The translations under genes were made by a program, and so were the position numbers. This document shows, piece by piece, positions 21,906 to 35,100 of a stretch of 64,000 bases of DNA. How positions within the stretch are numbered: position 1 is the stretch's first letter; every line of letters begins with the position of its first letter. Under the pieces are notes generated by a model, which worked only from the letters and a program-made list of their open reading frames with translations, searched no databases and was not told where the DNA came from. The stretch comes from Chamaea fasciata (taxonomy: Eukaryota > Chordata > Aves > Passeriformes > Sylviidae): NCBI GenBank assembly GCA_029207755.1, contig JARCOQ010000016.1, positions 4,841,001-4,905,000 of the forward strand, read 5' to 3'.

Positions 21906-23698
21906 GCTAATTCCAGTGCAGCCTTTGTGTAAATGCAACTCTTGTACATGCCTTTTTTTTTTTCCTCATTAGAACACGGGCTACCAGACAAGTCAAAAAG
22001 GAGATCAGCTTCCAGCAGGATCCAGATGCTGCCTAGAAGATGTCCCAGTTGTGAGCAGCACACAAACAACCCATCACTTGGTGCTGCTGAGACCCAGATG
22101 GGCCTGTTTTCCTTGTGCTCATCCTGAGGGAAATCTGAGAGAACCTGGCTCTTACCCCTGCTCAGAAATGTGGGAAAACAAAGTGCACAGCCTGGGTTTT
22201 CTCAGTGCGGTAATACCTCACTAACTGCTTTAAAGTCACTGTTTCGAGAACAGCTTGGATTTGAGCTCTTTTTCTTTTTTTTTCTTTTGAGTTTCCAGTT
22301 TGTAATGGCTTTATCCTTTAGAAGAGAATTTGCTTTTTATATGTTCTTTCACACATTCCTCATTCAAGAAACACACAGTGCAAGAAAACAAATATTCCAT
22401 CTCCGTCATTACTGACCCCAGTTTACCTGAATCAGTACTTTCTGTGTCACCAGCAGATACTGTGTGGGTCAGAGAAAAAGCCATTTGCCAGCACAGTACA
22501 GCTTAATCCTCATTTTATCAAGGAGTACAGAGGCTTCTTCAAACCACACCAGATAAATTATGTACTTGAGACAAGCACTCTGTAATTTTTCTCCTGTGTT
22601 AAAAGCAATTTTCATGTGGCCTGCTCTTTCTAGAAGGGTCCAGATGTCTTCAGCCCTTTCCTGAGCAGGCATAAAACAAACCCACTGGTTTCAGTAACTT
22701 GTTCTTTTCAGGCGGTTCACTGGTGACCTGCTCTGTTGTCACACAGCATCCCTGTGCCAGGCTCAAATCTCAGATCCCCTACACACCTTCCAGGACATAT
22801 GCATGCACACACATATATTTATATGGATTTATAGGGGATAATTTCAGCTAGAGCTGCAAAAGAGAAGTGCTAACTTGAAACAATTACTGGTTTTGTCAAC
22901 ATATTTTGCTCTATGTGATTTTTTTTTTAACTGCAGTTAGTGGTTTCTAGATGAAATCATAACAACCACTAATCACTGCCAACCAGGTTGTGTTCATAAA
23001 GGAAAATAAAAGCTTCAGAATACATATGAGCTTCTGGGCTACAGTGTTTACAGAGCTTCCAGGATTTTGATCTGTGCACGTCCCTAAAGTACCAAATGTT
23101 GAAAATCCAAAGCAACTGCCAAAACTCACATTTGGCCCTGATTATTTCCTTGTTTATCATGGTTAGCATTCCCCAGATAAGAGATAATGTTGCAAATTCA
23201 ATAACCACAGAAAGTTGTGAAGACATATTTAAAGGGGAACATAACTATTATTTTTTAGTGTAAAACTTGGTAGATTTTAATTGAATGATGCACAGCAATG
23301 TTCAGGTCTCCCTTGTGAAAAATTCTAGGTAACAAGACAGTTGAAAAACTGGAGTGTTTCTGTCAAATCTGCATTTGTCTTTCATCTAATAAATTGCTTT
23401 TAAAATCAGCTTTTTCAGCTGCTTTTTTTATGTGTTGCTGTAAGACAATCCCCAAAATTCCACCAGAAGGTCATTCTGCCATGTAGTCACAAAAATGTCA
23501 GTGATGGAAGTTTCTTGTCCATTTGCTCCTAAATCTAGGTTATGGATATAAAAATAGCAATTATTCCATTGCTGTTTCAAGTCACCCCATGAAGACACAA
23601 ACATGGAACTTGCTGTCACAAGCCCTCATTAGGCTGAAGAGCAGCTTCTAACAGATTACTCTTTGGTTTGCTCAACAGGAATTTGCAGAGATAAGCAC

Positions 23699-23702
<4 letters not shown>

Positions 23703-23730
<28 letters not shown>
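23703..23730 (+). repeat. Poly-T tract (28 T)
   Basis: This is the longest pure homopolymer in the window: 28 T preceded by CACAAAA and followed by GAGGAGGAAAAAAAACC. Read on the - strand it is a poly-A tail, but no retroposon body is recognised on the right-hand side. Its exact length is likely uncertain in any assembly. Confidence 0.9.
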
Positions 23731-23850
23731 GAGGAGGAAAAAAACCAGCCAGCATCCTTCACACCAAAACAGCACCACAGGGCTGGGACTTAGAAGGAAA
23801 TTATGAAGCAAGGACAGAGTCATAAGGGTCCTTTACAAGGTTTTTTTCTC

Positions 23851-23947
23851 CTTTAAAACATTTTTCCCAACCACATTTAAAACATTTAAATTTAAAACAT
23901 TAAAAACCTTTAAAACATTTTAAATAAAAACTTTAAAACATTTTTCC
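23851..23947 (+). repeat. Degenerate TTTAAAACATT repeat
   Basis: The core TTTAAAACATT recurs at least four times between 23852 and 23945. The 17-bp string CTTTAAAACATTTTTCC occurs at both ends (23851-23867 and 23931-23947), exactly 80 bp apart. This looks like local slippage of an A/T-rich motif plus one larger duplication. It lies only 120 bp from the 28-T tract. Confidence 0.85.
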
Positions 23948-25462
23948 TTGCTAGCTCTTGGATGGATTAGAGGGTTGATTGCTCTGCACAAAGAGAGACA
24001 TCTCCAGATTTGTGGAGGGCCTTATTGTTCCCCACCACTCTTGGCAGGGTGCATCTGGCACGTCTGCTCTTGGGTAGCACTCAATAAACAGGTGAACCAG
24101 GCATGTGAAAAGCTAATATTCTGCTGTTTTGACAGTATAATTGTCTCTAATAATAAAGGAAAACAGCTGCTTCAAAGAGTCTTTCGCTTAGAGAGTGTTT
24201 GGATCCTCATACTTTGACTTTTATGTGGTTTATGGTTCTGCGAAATGGTAACATCTCATTTTATGAATGACAGACAGATGGAGTTTGCTGCAAGGTTTAT
24301 TGATAGTAAAGCAGATAATATCATTCAAGATACTTAACTGCAAGAAATACTGGAGATAAGAAAACACTGCTTTCTCTCACTTTTTAAGACTCCTGTTACT
24401 TATTTTCAACGGCTCCAAGTTTTCTCTGTTTTTTGGTGAGTTTTCAGTGTTATCACCTGGTAAGTCTAAAACTTTGTGATCTTTTGTCCGAGTACACAGG
24501 GAGAGAGGAGCAGCTGTTTTAATTAACTAATTGAAAGCCAGCAGAGGTGGCTTTCAGACCTTATTTCAGAAGACGGTCTGTTTGCAGCAGAGCCATGCAC
24601 CATCCATCTCTTTCCCCGTCTCCCTCCCATGCCCCACATTCATCTAATTGGATTTTCATGTCCAAAACCCATTCTCTTAATCAAAAGGCAAAGAAAATCA
24701 ATCTTTTGGTTTCCCAAAATTTGAGCAAAGCATTTAGTCCAAAAGCACTGAGAGACTTACTCTGCAAAGCCGTGTCAGACCCAGATGACCAAATTGGTCA
24801 ACCCTTGTCACTAAAACCACGGTAATCATACATGAAATCTGCTGCTCTAAAGTTGCTCTTTGTTATTTTAGGAAAGGTTTTATTTTTTCCAAGCCTTTGC
24901 AAAAATCCATAAAATTTATTAGGTACAAATGGATGAGGGCTTTTTTTCAGTTGTTTTTTATATTGCTTCTTATCAAAGCATAACATTTTGGAAGCAGATA
25001 CTTCAAACACGTGGTGGTATTATGCAACATTTGACCTGGAAAGAAAAAGCATCTGAGATGCATTTTTATGAATTGCTAGATATTTACTCTGACACACTAA
25101 ATCCTTGAAAACAGAAATTCAGCTCTGCTGCCTGTCTTTCTGTGTAGAGATTTATGTCTCAGGACACACAGCTGGATGCTCCATGCATTTCCTATTCTGG
25201 GTTGCATCCTTCCAGCAGTGCAGAGATGCTGCACCTCTGTTCCAGGGCCTTCCAGAGTGATGCAGAAGATGTGCACAGCTGAGCCCTGTGATTTCCAGAC
25301 AGGAAAGTCTGGGATGATAATTGAAATCCCAACTCCCAGCCCAGCTTTCTGAGTCTAGGAAGCTGGAAGGAGGGTCCCCAAATCCATCAGCCACAAGAAA
25401 AGACACAAACCCAGAATGAATCTTGCTCAAATTTAATTTAATTCTTGCTTAAATGAATCCTG

Positions 25463-25481
25463 CTCCTCCTGGCAGGAGGAG
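25463..25481. repeat. Short hairpin, 8-bp stem
   Basis: CTCCTCCT (25463-25470) pairs with AGGAGGAG (25474-25481) across GGC. The arms are themselves triplet-like, so chance origin is plausible. It is not followed by a T run and is not a terminator of any bacterial kind. Confidence 0.7.
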
Positions 25482-25619
25482 GAGAAGGGCTGCTGCTCCC
25501 TGTTTATCCACTGCAGCTCCCCCTTGCCCCGTGCCCTCTGTTCTGACAGGCAGGATATTCAGTGCAGAGTTTTTACCCCATAGCTGAGGTGGCTTGAAAG
25601 GATGAATTTTTAAAGCAAA

Positions 25620-25654
25620 GCTGATGGACACACACGTCAGGCTGATGGACACAC
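25620..25654 (+). repeat. 14-bp direct repeat
   Basis: GCTGATGGACACAC occurs at 25620-25633 and again at 25641-25654, separated by 7 bp. It is an imperfect 21-bp tandem duplication of unknown origin. Confidence 0.85.
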
Positions 25655-27719
25655 TTTTTCAGAGGGATGCTTCCCTCTGCCTCCTATTTGACACAACAAA
25701 TAAGAGTTGGCAGAGGGCAGGCATTTAAAAAAAAAATAGTGAGAAAATAAAGTGGCTTTAAGACACAATTCACCAGGCCTGCTAAATTCTGTGATAGCTG
25801 AAAAATAGCTCCATTTTACAATTCCACTGCTGCATTAAAAATCTGCATATCCATACTATGAGCTATGTCTATGCTGAAAAGGAAATAATGAGAGATTGTG
25901 CTATCCCCAGTGATGCTTAGTCAAAACAGTATATTGAATTTTAATATCAACGATTTCGTGAGAATTATTCCACAGGAAAGTAATCAGCCATATATACCAT
26001 TGATGCTTTACTGAAATGTGTACTAGCAGCACAGAAAGTATGTTTTAATTTCCCCTCTCATTTTTATGTGGAAAGAAACAAGCTTCTTTTCTGCTCATCC
26101 AAATCTATGAATATTCAAGTTGCTTAACTGAAAATGCTTGGAAGGAAGAGACAGCAAAAGAAAATTATATTGTATAGCTCTTTTAACAGGAGGGCTTGGA
26201 AAAACGCAAAGTTAAAATTTCAACACCTCACCAGCACCTAATTTAAAGAGAAGAGTTTGTCTGCAACAGTGTCAGTGCTTTTGTTCTTCTCCAAAGGGAC
26301 AAACACAGTCAGGAGCACAAACAGTGAAAGCTACAATTTCCCTTGTTTCCTGCCATCAACATCCAGCATGAACTCTGTCCCACGCTCTCCCATTGTTATG
26401 CAGGTAGGAATTTGAAAACTGCACAATTCGAAGAACATAAGCAAAGTGGGCGCAGAAACAATCCAAGTCAGGCTGCAGTTAGCTGCAGATTGCAGATCTT
26501 TGGTGAAACCTCTGTAGTGAGCGCTCTCTGCAACCCTGCAAATCTCTCACAATTGCTCAAACAAGGGCCTCCAGCAGCAAAGCTGAAAAACCCTGTGAAT
26601 TATACCACTATATGGTTATCTTGCAACAGGATCCCCTTGCAACTGAGAGCCCCTGGTATTGCTGACCCTAGAACCTGACCAGTTAGGGTGTGAGGGAGTT
26701 CTGCTTTCCTCTGGATGTCTCTATCTGATCATCCTGAAGCTCTACTGCCATCTGAGAAATGAAGAAAATAATCTCTTTGCACATATTTTGGGTTGTTTTC
26801 TGACAGTGGGCGCCCACCTGCTGCCTTTCTCAGCTTTCTCACTGAAAGAACACCCCAAAAGGAAGATCCCTCTGATATTCACTCCCTCTAGGAGTGGCCA
26901 CTTGATGCCCAACCTCCCCAAATCAGGGCATTGCTGCACTGAGCTGGGCTGGAGATCCCTCTTTGTGTCTCCATCGAGATCCAGCTGCAGACACCCTAAC
27001 CAGGAACCTCAGAGTCATGAAAAGCACTTTTATCCTTATCTCTCCCACAAGAAAGAGTTTTTAAAGACACCACAGAGGTTCCTGCTTGTCCTCCCCAGCC
27101 CTGGTGAGGTCCCTACTCACTGCCAGGGCCCAGAGGAAACATCTGGCCCTGGAGAGAAGCCTCCAACCAAGACCCAGCCAAGCAATTTAGAACTCCTTGT
27201 CTCAGATTTTTCAGTGGGTTGTATAACAGTCTGCTGGAGGAAAAGCAAAGAAAATGACTTTTAAAAAGAAACAGAGGAAAGATACGGATTGTTTATGTCT
27301 CATGATGGACACATAAAGCAGCTGTATCAGGTGTCAGTGTTGGCTGCTGGTTGCAGTCCAGCATTACAAGATAAATTCCCAGCTGCCAAAACACAGCTCG
27401 ATCCCCAAACAATTGTTTCACAGTAATATTCGCTGGAAAGTCAGTGCATAGCTTTGGGAACCCTGTAAAAATTCCTCCAGGGAAGAATTTCCCTCATGCT
27501 GCAGCGAAGCCTGTGTTTCTACCAGCATTTATCACACACCTAGCAGCTTTATAACCTTTTAAAATGTGCAATAGCTGGGCTTGTGACAAACTTCCTGATC
27601 TTTTACAGGAGACACGCAATGTTTCCCATCCGTTATGCAAATCCAGATTGCAAAACAGCTTCTCCAGGAATTGCCTGAATAAATCCAGCAGAGCGAGTTG
27701 GGAAGCACTTAAAGCCAAC

Positions 27720-27960
27720 AGACCAGGTCAATAAGGACAGGGCTGGCTTAATCCATGAGGTAATTAAAGACATAAGTAGGAGATTTGAACATTTATTTAT
27801 GCAGTCAGGTTATGAATTCCTCAGTGGGGAGGCGTGGGGCTGGACCTGGAGAAGGAAAATTGAGCCGAGATACAAAACCTTTGGTGTATTTGATTGCCTC
27901 TCATTGAATATTTCTATTTAGCCATGGCAGACAGGTCAGCAGATTGACTTGTTGTTTTTG
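27720..27960. other. Candidate conserved non-coding element
   Basis: This is non-repetitive sequence with a GTAATTAAAG core, TATTTATGCAG, CTCATTGAATATTTC and CTATTTAGCCATGGC strings, and low CpG. A perfect octamer ATGCAAAT lies 80 bp upstream (27635-27642). The texture is enhancer-like. No gene or splice site is visible, and conservation is unknown. Confidence 0.2.
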
Positions 27961-29896
27961 CCACCTGCATGTGGCTCACCTGGGGGGCTCCTGTGCTCAG
28001 GGCAGAGCCAACACTCATGGGAGCAAGGCTGGAATAGCTGCTGGAAATATTTCAGTTCAGACTCGAGGGAGGCAGGACATGCAACAACTTGCAGTACTGG
28101 AAAATGCAGCTTAGCAGAAAGAGCAACAGAAATTGAAAAGTCTCATCTGAACTGGAGCCAGTAGCTCACGGATCTTCCTCTTTGGCAACTCCTCTGCATA
28201 CAACAGAATGGGAAAACATTAATTATACCACAGCAATCCATGCCTTCCAAAAGACAGAGTCTGTGCTGTGTTCCCATGCCACCGTCAGCCATCCCCCCTG
28301 TCCTGCGGGCATTGCTGTCTCCAAAAGCACATCCTGCTTTCCAGCTGGAATCATCAGCCTCACATGGAGCACAGCCCCTTGAGAAAGGAGAAAACTGCAG
28401 ATCTCTGCTCAGTCTTCTGACTCCCAGCAGGTCCTCTGCACCTCCATGCCCTCACCCCAAGGTGAAACAAGGGGATACCCCCTCCCAGATTTGTACCAGG
28501 CTCTGCATGAGCCTTGTGGCTTTGCAAGATGAATTGAGCACTTCAGACTCCGAAGATTTGAAAACAAACCCTCCTTCAAGTATTATTCAGAGTTCAGTGA
28601 TCCATGTCCTCCTAAGGGCAATCCTCAGCTTTCTGCTCCTGCCAGCATCACCCCTGACAATTTCTCTATAAAAATTTCCTCCAAGCAGTTGTTCAAATGA
28701 AAAAATCCAGGCAAAATAGAAATCTTAAAAACCACCATATAGACTGCTGATGAACTTTATCATCCAACCTTGAGCCACTGGAAAAGAAGTAGGAGGGGAA
28801 AAGACAAGTTCAAATAGTCTGAGTTAGAAATGGAGCTAGTTATCCATATCCTGACTGAAATACATTGATGGTACTCCTGGAAAAGATGTATTTTAAAAAT
28901 GTAATTTGGAAAAGCAAATGTAAAGTGTTGGTGGCTTGAAAGCATGTCTAAAGTGTGAAAGACGAAAGACTCAGAGACACTTCCATTCAGCTGTCCAACC
29001 ATTGCAGGGGCTGCTGTCTACAGAATGAGCCCTGATGTACCCAGGCATAAATGAGATTCAAAAATTGACAGCTGTGAACAAGTCTTCTCTTAAAATAAAA
29101 ATTCACAGAGTAACCTGCATTCAAAACTGAGCACCTCTTGCTGGCTCTCCCCTCCAAACACATCCAGTTTTATTTATGTTTAGGAGGAAGATTTGTGTCA
29201 ATTTTGCATTTTACATAAACAACATCTGCCTGGTGATAAGATGCACTGGCACAAATGATCTCGAATGTTTACATCCACAAACTGTTCTATAAGAACTTAA
29301 TATATTGGCCTTGTTTTTCATCAGTCTTGACCTGCTTTACAGGGGCATAAATCAGAACAAATTACATTTAGGTGGTAATAAAACCAGAACAATTTCAGTG
29401 GACATTAACTTTTAAGGCTTTTGCAGCTGACAATGGGGAAGAATGCGCAGGAACAACTCTACCTCTTAGACACCTCATACAACACTGCTGCAGCTTTAAA
29501 TTGGTGCACAAGCACAGAAAGAATAAATTAAATAAGAGGGATATTTCAATTCCCCAGGAACCCACTTACTGTTTCAAATGCAGCTTAAATATATCTGTGT
29601 AAAAACAGACCTCGATTAAGACATTTCTCAGATGAAGACACATATTTGAGGTTTTCTTTGACAAGTTATGAGATTTTTTTTTTTGTTCTCATCTTGGTCC
29701 CACATTTTGATGGTTTTAAAAGGTTGCCTTGTTATCAAGGCTGAGCATCCCCTATCTTACAAATGCAGCATTTGTTGCAGTAAAAATTTTTAATTTGAAA
29801 AAAAAAAAAAGAAAAAGAATTAGATTGATTCAAAAGAAATAGAGAGAAAAAATATTAATGGAGTTGATGAAAACTATAAATAGCTGCTTCTGGGGG

Positions 29897-29912
29897 AAAA
29901 AAAAAAAAAAAA
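29897..29912 (+). repeat. Poly-A tract (16 A)
   Basis: This is a run of 16 A after GGGGG. An interrupted A-rich stretch also lies about 100 bp to the left (29799-29818). No retroposon body is recognised. Confidence 0.85.
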
Positions 29913-31999
29913 GCAAAAACACTGCAATGCTATTCTGATCCTTGTTTCTAGGAATCAAAAATCCCTTCAGTGAATTGTATTAACCAAGTGTCAAACTATG
30001 GATTGATCTCTCTGCCTCAGCGTTCCCAATCTTGACAATTTGCTGATGCCTTTTCAGCCAGTCTTTGATTACATTCCCAACACTCTTTTGAGGTATATTG
30101 TACAATGGTTCTTCAACATACACTGTTGCTGAAATCCCCATAAAATGACAGTAGGACCTTAGAGGATTCAACGGTATCCGCAAAGCTCTAAAATATACAT
30201 GGCCAAATCCCACCCTTTACATGGTATTGAGGCTGAAGCAGTTAACATAGCACATTTTGCAAATATAAAAATTAATTGTTGAAATAATTAAGTAGTTTGT
30301 GCCAGGTCACAGATAAGTTTGTTTCCTTGAGAGCTATTCCTACACCTTAGGGAAAGTCCAAGGGATGAAATCAGGCAGTGTTTCAGCACCTAAAGATGTG
30401 ATGAAGTGACAACTCACCATAAACCACTATTTTCCTCCATATCCCAATTCTTTACCAAGGCGTGGCAGTGCAGGGCAGAGATTTGTGTGCTGTGCCCTGC
30501 ACTCTCAGGCTGCAAGGGCAAAGGATGAACGCAGGGCTGTGGAGCAGAGGGCAAAATGGGCAGAAACGGGGAAAGATTTTATTTAGAGCTTTGCAAGAGG
30601 CTTGGCATCAAGGTTTAAAAGTGCTGAGACGGAGGGTGGTGTAGCATGGGCTGAAGGAAAGGATCAATCTGAAAAAGACCTTTAAAAAATCAGGGTGCAG
30701 GTTTATAGACTGCGAGGAGCACAATGAAATTTTATGATACTAAAATCACATACAGCATGAAGGAGGAGTAATGTTGAAACACACAGCAATATTTTACACA
30801 CTTTATTTATTAAAAATCCACTCTCAGAAATAACTATCTGCCTTCACAGCAACTGCTCTTCTCCAGAGAACAAATGTGGTCTATTAGTTTTCCTTTATAT
30901 ATCCTGCATTGTTGCAATATTGAGCAATGCTTGAATCTAATTCTTCTGACACAGTTATGAAAAATGTAATTTTTAAACCTTAAAATATTTACACAGCTAG
31001 TGAGACTTACACAATTAGAGCCTGAATCAAATTGTCATTTATATGTGGTATACAATGAAACATTTGTTAAATTCAATCAGTTAAAATAAAAGCAGCAATA
31101 AAGCATCACCAGACAAGAGGAGCGCATTTTTGCCTGCACCCAGCTGTTTGTTTATTTATGTATTCATCTGCTTAATAAATTTCCACCAGCCTTGCAAATA
31201 TGCACATTTTAATGACAGTTTGAGAGAGGCAAGGGATGGGATTGGGGTGGGGAGGACACAAGTTTTCTTCTCAGCCAGGAGCACGGAGTACTTCAGTTTC
31301 CATCTGATTTATTGTAGACTTGGTTATGGTAATATTTGGCGGCTGAATTTCCCTTTTTGTGCTTGCACACCCACCTGAGCACCTTGAAACCCATTACAAG
31401 GAGCATTTTACCACCCCAAACAGTCTCAGTGGAAGCCACTGACATTAGCATCCATGTCAGCAATATATTCAGTGTTGAAAGGGATGCTGTGAAGTTTGGG
31501 TGCATGCTCAGGATGTTAAACTTTGCCCCTTTCGGACATCCTGGGTCACATCAGGGTCAACCCCTGCCCGTGTACAACACCCTGCTTGAATGAATTCTGT
31601 CCCATGAGGGAAGTTCATGAGAATTTGGGATCAATATTAGGGATACTATCATTTACCACTAGTAAGAGTTTGCCAAAATAATTAACTTTGCTTTTCTTAC
31701 TTTGACTGGTCTTGACTGCTGGTAGGAGCTCCTGTTAGACACAATCATGCAAACAGCCTTGAGTGCCAATGTGCATCTAATCTTGTTCAACAATTTCTTT
31801 TCATTAGTGGAATAAAGGCACTCTGCTGCATTCAGAGCTCCACTCTGTGCTCTTGGAGTATTTGGCTTAACCCTTTTAACATGATTAAAACAAACTAAGA
31901 CCAACACAGCCAGCATTCCTCAGAATGACACCGACAAGCCTAATTGCTATTGAAACTTCATAAAGGAAACAAAAAAGCTAAAACTTTTTCTCTTTTTAC

Positions 32000-32280
32000 T
32001 TTAAGTAGGGTGGAAAAAATCTAATTGATTGTGATCAGTAAAGCCAATACTTTGAGATGTTGTCAGGGTTACTGGATTTATTGTCCTTTCTCAGCAGTCT
32101 TGGCCATTACTTAACTATTGGATTAATTGTATGCAGAACAAATCATCTGCCATTTCATTTTATGACTCATTAGGCAAGTATAGCAGATAACCATTACTGC
32201 ATTTTTGGTGTGAGAAGATTTCAAAACTTATGCACTGCTAATGATGCTAGAATTAGGAAAAGCAAATACCTTGCTGTGTG
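32000..32280. other. Candidate conserved non-coding element with AP-1 site
   Basis: The stretch has a perfect AP-1 consensus TGACTCA at 32163-32169, several ATTA/TAAT cores (ATTGGATTAATTG, GCTAATGATGC) and TGCAGAACAAATCATC. It has no homopolymer and almost no CpG. This combination is typical of vertebrate enhancers but proves nothing alone. Confidence 0.22.
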
Positions 32281-34899
32281 CAAAGGTCAGAGTAAGCACT
32301 AATGGAATACTTATCTGCCCCAAAAGTAAAATAAATCAATTTCCTGAGCCTTGTGAGAGGTATAAAGCTGAGACAGGGGGTTGAAGGGTGAAGAAATTGC
32401 AGTGCACTTGCAGGTGGCTCTCAGCGGCATTGTAATATAGAGCACTGGTACCCACAGAACCCTGAACACCTGCAGGAGACTGTTCCCTGAAAGGAGGGAT
32501 CTGCCCTGGGCAGAGCTGGGGCCCTCCAGGAACAAGCCTGGATTTTGGGGAGGCTGATGTGAAATGAGAGAGGCTGTACAGAGGGTCACACACATGGCAC
32601 ACTTTGGAAGGACAAAAAGGGAGGGGAAAGGGTTGATCCTGGCAGAATAGGAAGAGTACAAGTCTAGGCTGTGCTGAGTTTTCTGGAGGTGTCTCAAGCT
32701 CTTACACTCTCAGCCTGTGCTCTCCCCCGAAGCCCACCACCATCTGTAAAATCTCCTGAGGTACAACACCTCCCTCTGCTCCTCTGACAGGGGACAGCTT
32801 TGCAATCTGTTCCTGAAGCATCACAGAGGGTGCTGATCCCACTCTGCAGTGCCTCATGCAGATTTGGAGGGAAACAGGGGAAAAAAAGCAGAGCATGGAG
32901 TGAAAAAAGTGGAAAATTATTGTTTGTGTAATAATAAAACTCTAGCTTCATTGTAAGTAGAGTGCACTTTAGTGCACTTTGGGGTGCAGAGGACAAGATC
33001 AATTAAACTTAATTGCAGATGTATCTTCTCTCTGTTCTGGATTTCTATCTCTTTTTTTTTTTTCCCCCTGGAGATTAAGTTCTTATATTTTTCTTTTTCA
33101 GGGAACTAATAATAAGAAGAAGAACAGCAGTGATCTCTCACTAGTGCCATTAAAAGTATCTTTTATTTTAATACTCATCCCATATATTTGTTGCAATCTG
33201 ACCTTTAAAGCTGTGAATAATGTCAATCAAAGCATATTCATTTATCTTCAACATTTTAATTACTGTTCTCAATATTGATCCCCTTTTACCCATTTTCTAC
33301 ACTTACTATATTATTACAAATATAATATTTACTTCCCCTCTCATTCTTAAAATATTAAAAATATGTGAAGCTAAATCCTGCTGTCAGAGAGAAAATGTTT
33401 TTATGAGAAGGAAAGAGGCAAGTAAGACATGTAAGAAGTCAGCATAAAGCCCTCTAAGTCTTGCTGAGTTAGGAAAAGTCTGTGTACGTGGGGTGATTTC
33501 CCCCAGGTTGAAATCTGGAAACGGGAAGAGGAGACACCTAAAATGCTCACTAAGAAAAATCAAAGTGCCCCAGTGGAATCTGCAGCAGATGGCCTGTGGC
33601 AAGGAAATTGCCATTGCAAAGGTGTTATAAATTCCCAGGAGAATGGAAGGGACTCGTTTGGGTTGGGAACAGGAAGGAGAAATGCAGAAATTCGGTTCCT
33701 TGGTGGCTGGGCTGCTGCCCCACCTCTCTGCTGCCCCACTCCAAAGGTTGGATCCCACCTGAGAAAGCCACAGCACCAGAGCAGGAGGGGAGTGAAAAAC
33801 ACTGCGATCCTCTTCTTTTAAACGAATCTCATTTCTTATCTCCTCCCTGCCTGGAGCTGTCATTTCAGAGGGAAAATCCTGGTGATCAAACAGCAGGAAG
33901 GCATCGGGCTGGTGAGGCATCAAGGTAACCCCAGGACTGAAGAGATGAAGTCTTTGAAATGACTTCCTGTCAGTGTTACAGCGTGTTCTTAGAGCTTGCA
34001 TGATGTTTGCGAGTCGTTTGGCTTAATCCTCTCCCTGATGAATGGGTTTTCATAGATCCAGGACAAACTCCTCATTTTTCTTCTCCTTTTAATAGAACTC
34101 CACTGTGCAGCTCCTCTGGAGCTGGCACCTTGTAGGGCTGTTTTGTCATTACCCAAGTTGCTGCAATGTTCTCCTTTGAGTAAATGCTAAATTTTTTCCC
34201 CTCACCAATTCTCTCCCATCATTCCGTGTAACTGCATTAGATAGGAAAGATGTCTCAGATGTTTAGCAAGAGAAGGGATTGCTTTGCTGTGCTTCGGAAT
34301 AGAAACATTTCCTTGTTCTGCCAGCTTTCCTCACTTAAAACTAAAAGAAAACAAGTAACTGTGGACTGTCTGAAGGGTTCAGAGCAAGCTGTCCCCACAG
34401 CACAGCAATTCAAACCTTTAGAGCTTCATCAGCTACTGCTTGCAAAATGTCCTATACTGAAAAAAATCCCTAAAATTGCTATTATTATTACTGTAATATT
34501 CTATGTATATTTGTCCATAAAATACATTTCTCTGCCCTAATACCACAGACTCATTCATCACATCAGAGCTTCTCACCCTTCCTTTGTTTGATACTGTCCA
34601 AAGAGTACCATGGAGAGCACTATTATTTCCTCAGATAGGTTTTTTCCTTTACCCTTTTCTATTTCACCTCATTTAACATACAAGTACATGCTAGGAGTGC
34701 AAAAAGAAGAATTGCCATGCATTACCATCTGAATGAAATTCGAACCCATTTTATGCTGCCTTAACTTTGGATTTCTAGTGCTTTGAATGCAACTGGGGTA
34801 AGCATTTTGCTTAACAATGGGGTGCTATTATTAAGAAAATAACAGTTAATGGCCATATCTTCCTGCTCTAAGAACTCTCAGCTGCATTGAAACATGAGG

Positions 34900-35100
34900 C
34901 AAATCCACTATTTTGCAGTTCTAAATGAAAGCACCGCTATAGGTGAGATGTTTGGATTGCACTGCCGAGCGCTTTCCTTCGAGCAAAATTTAAGCTTCTC
35001 TAGTAATTGAACTGATAATAAAAATATCTGAAATAATATTATCCATTGTAGACAATTATAGCTAATCATCTTATGTACTTGCTAAACCTTCTATTTAACT
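34900..35100. other. Candidate conserved non-coding element
   Basis: The segment includes an unusual CpG-containing patch (GCACTGCCGAGCGCTTTCC around 34960) in an AT-rich, non-repetitive setting with TAATTG, GATAATA and GCTAATCATC motifs. Surviving CpGs in otherwise CpG-poor DNA can reflect constraint or low methylation. Function is not shown. Confidence 0.2.

Larger units (their letters stand above)
16261..23690. other. Gene-free unique DNA right of the minisatellite
   Basis: I see no supportable gene. The sequence is mostly unique. Small items are a 15-A tract at 19921-19935, a compound triplet microsatellite at 20606-20684, a 16-A tract at 21890-21905 and short T-rich runs near 21951, 22270 and 22920. 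The longest open frame outside the array lies here (17531-18241). Around 19500-19660 the texture is enhancer-like and includes a perfect octamer ATGCAAAT at 19595-19602. Confidence 0.65.

Noticed and set aside
34735..34800. GGGTTCGAATTT on the - strand as a tRNA or tRNA-derived SINE
   Set aside because: A weak T-arm with wobble pairs can be drawn, but no A box or anticodon arm appears upstream on that strand.
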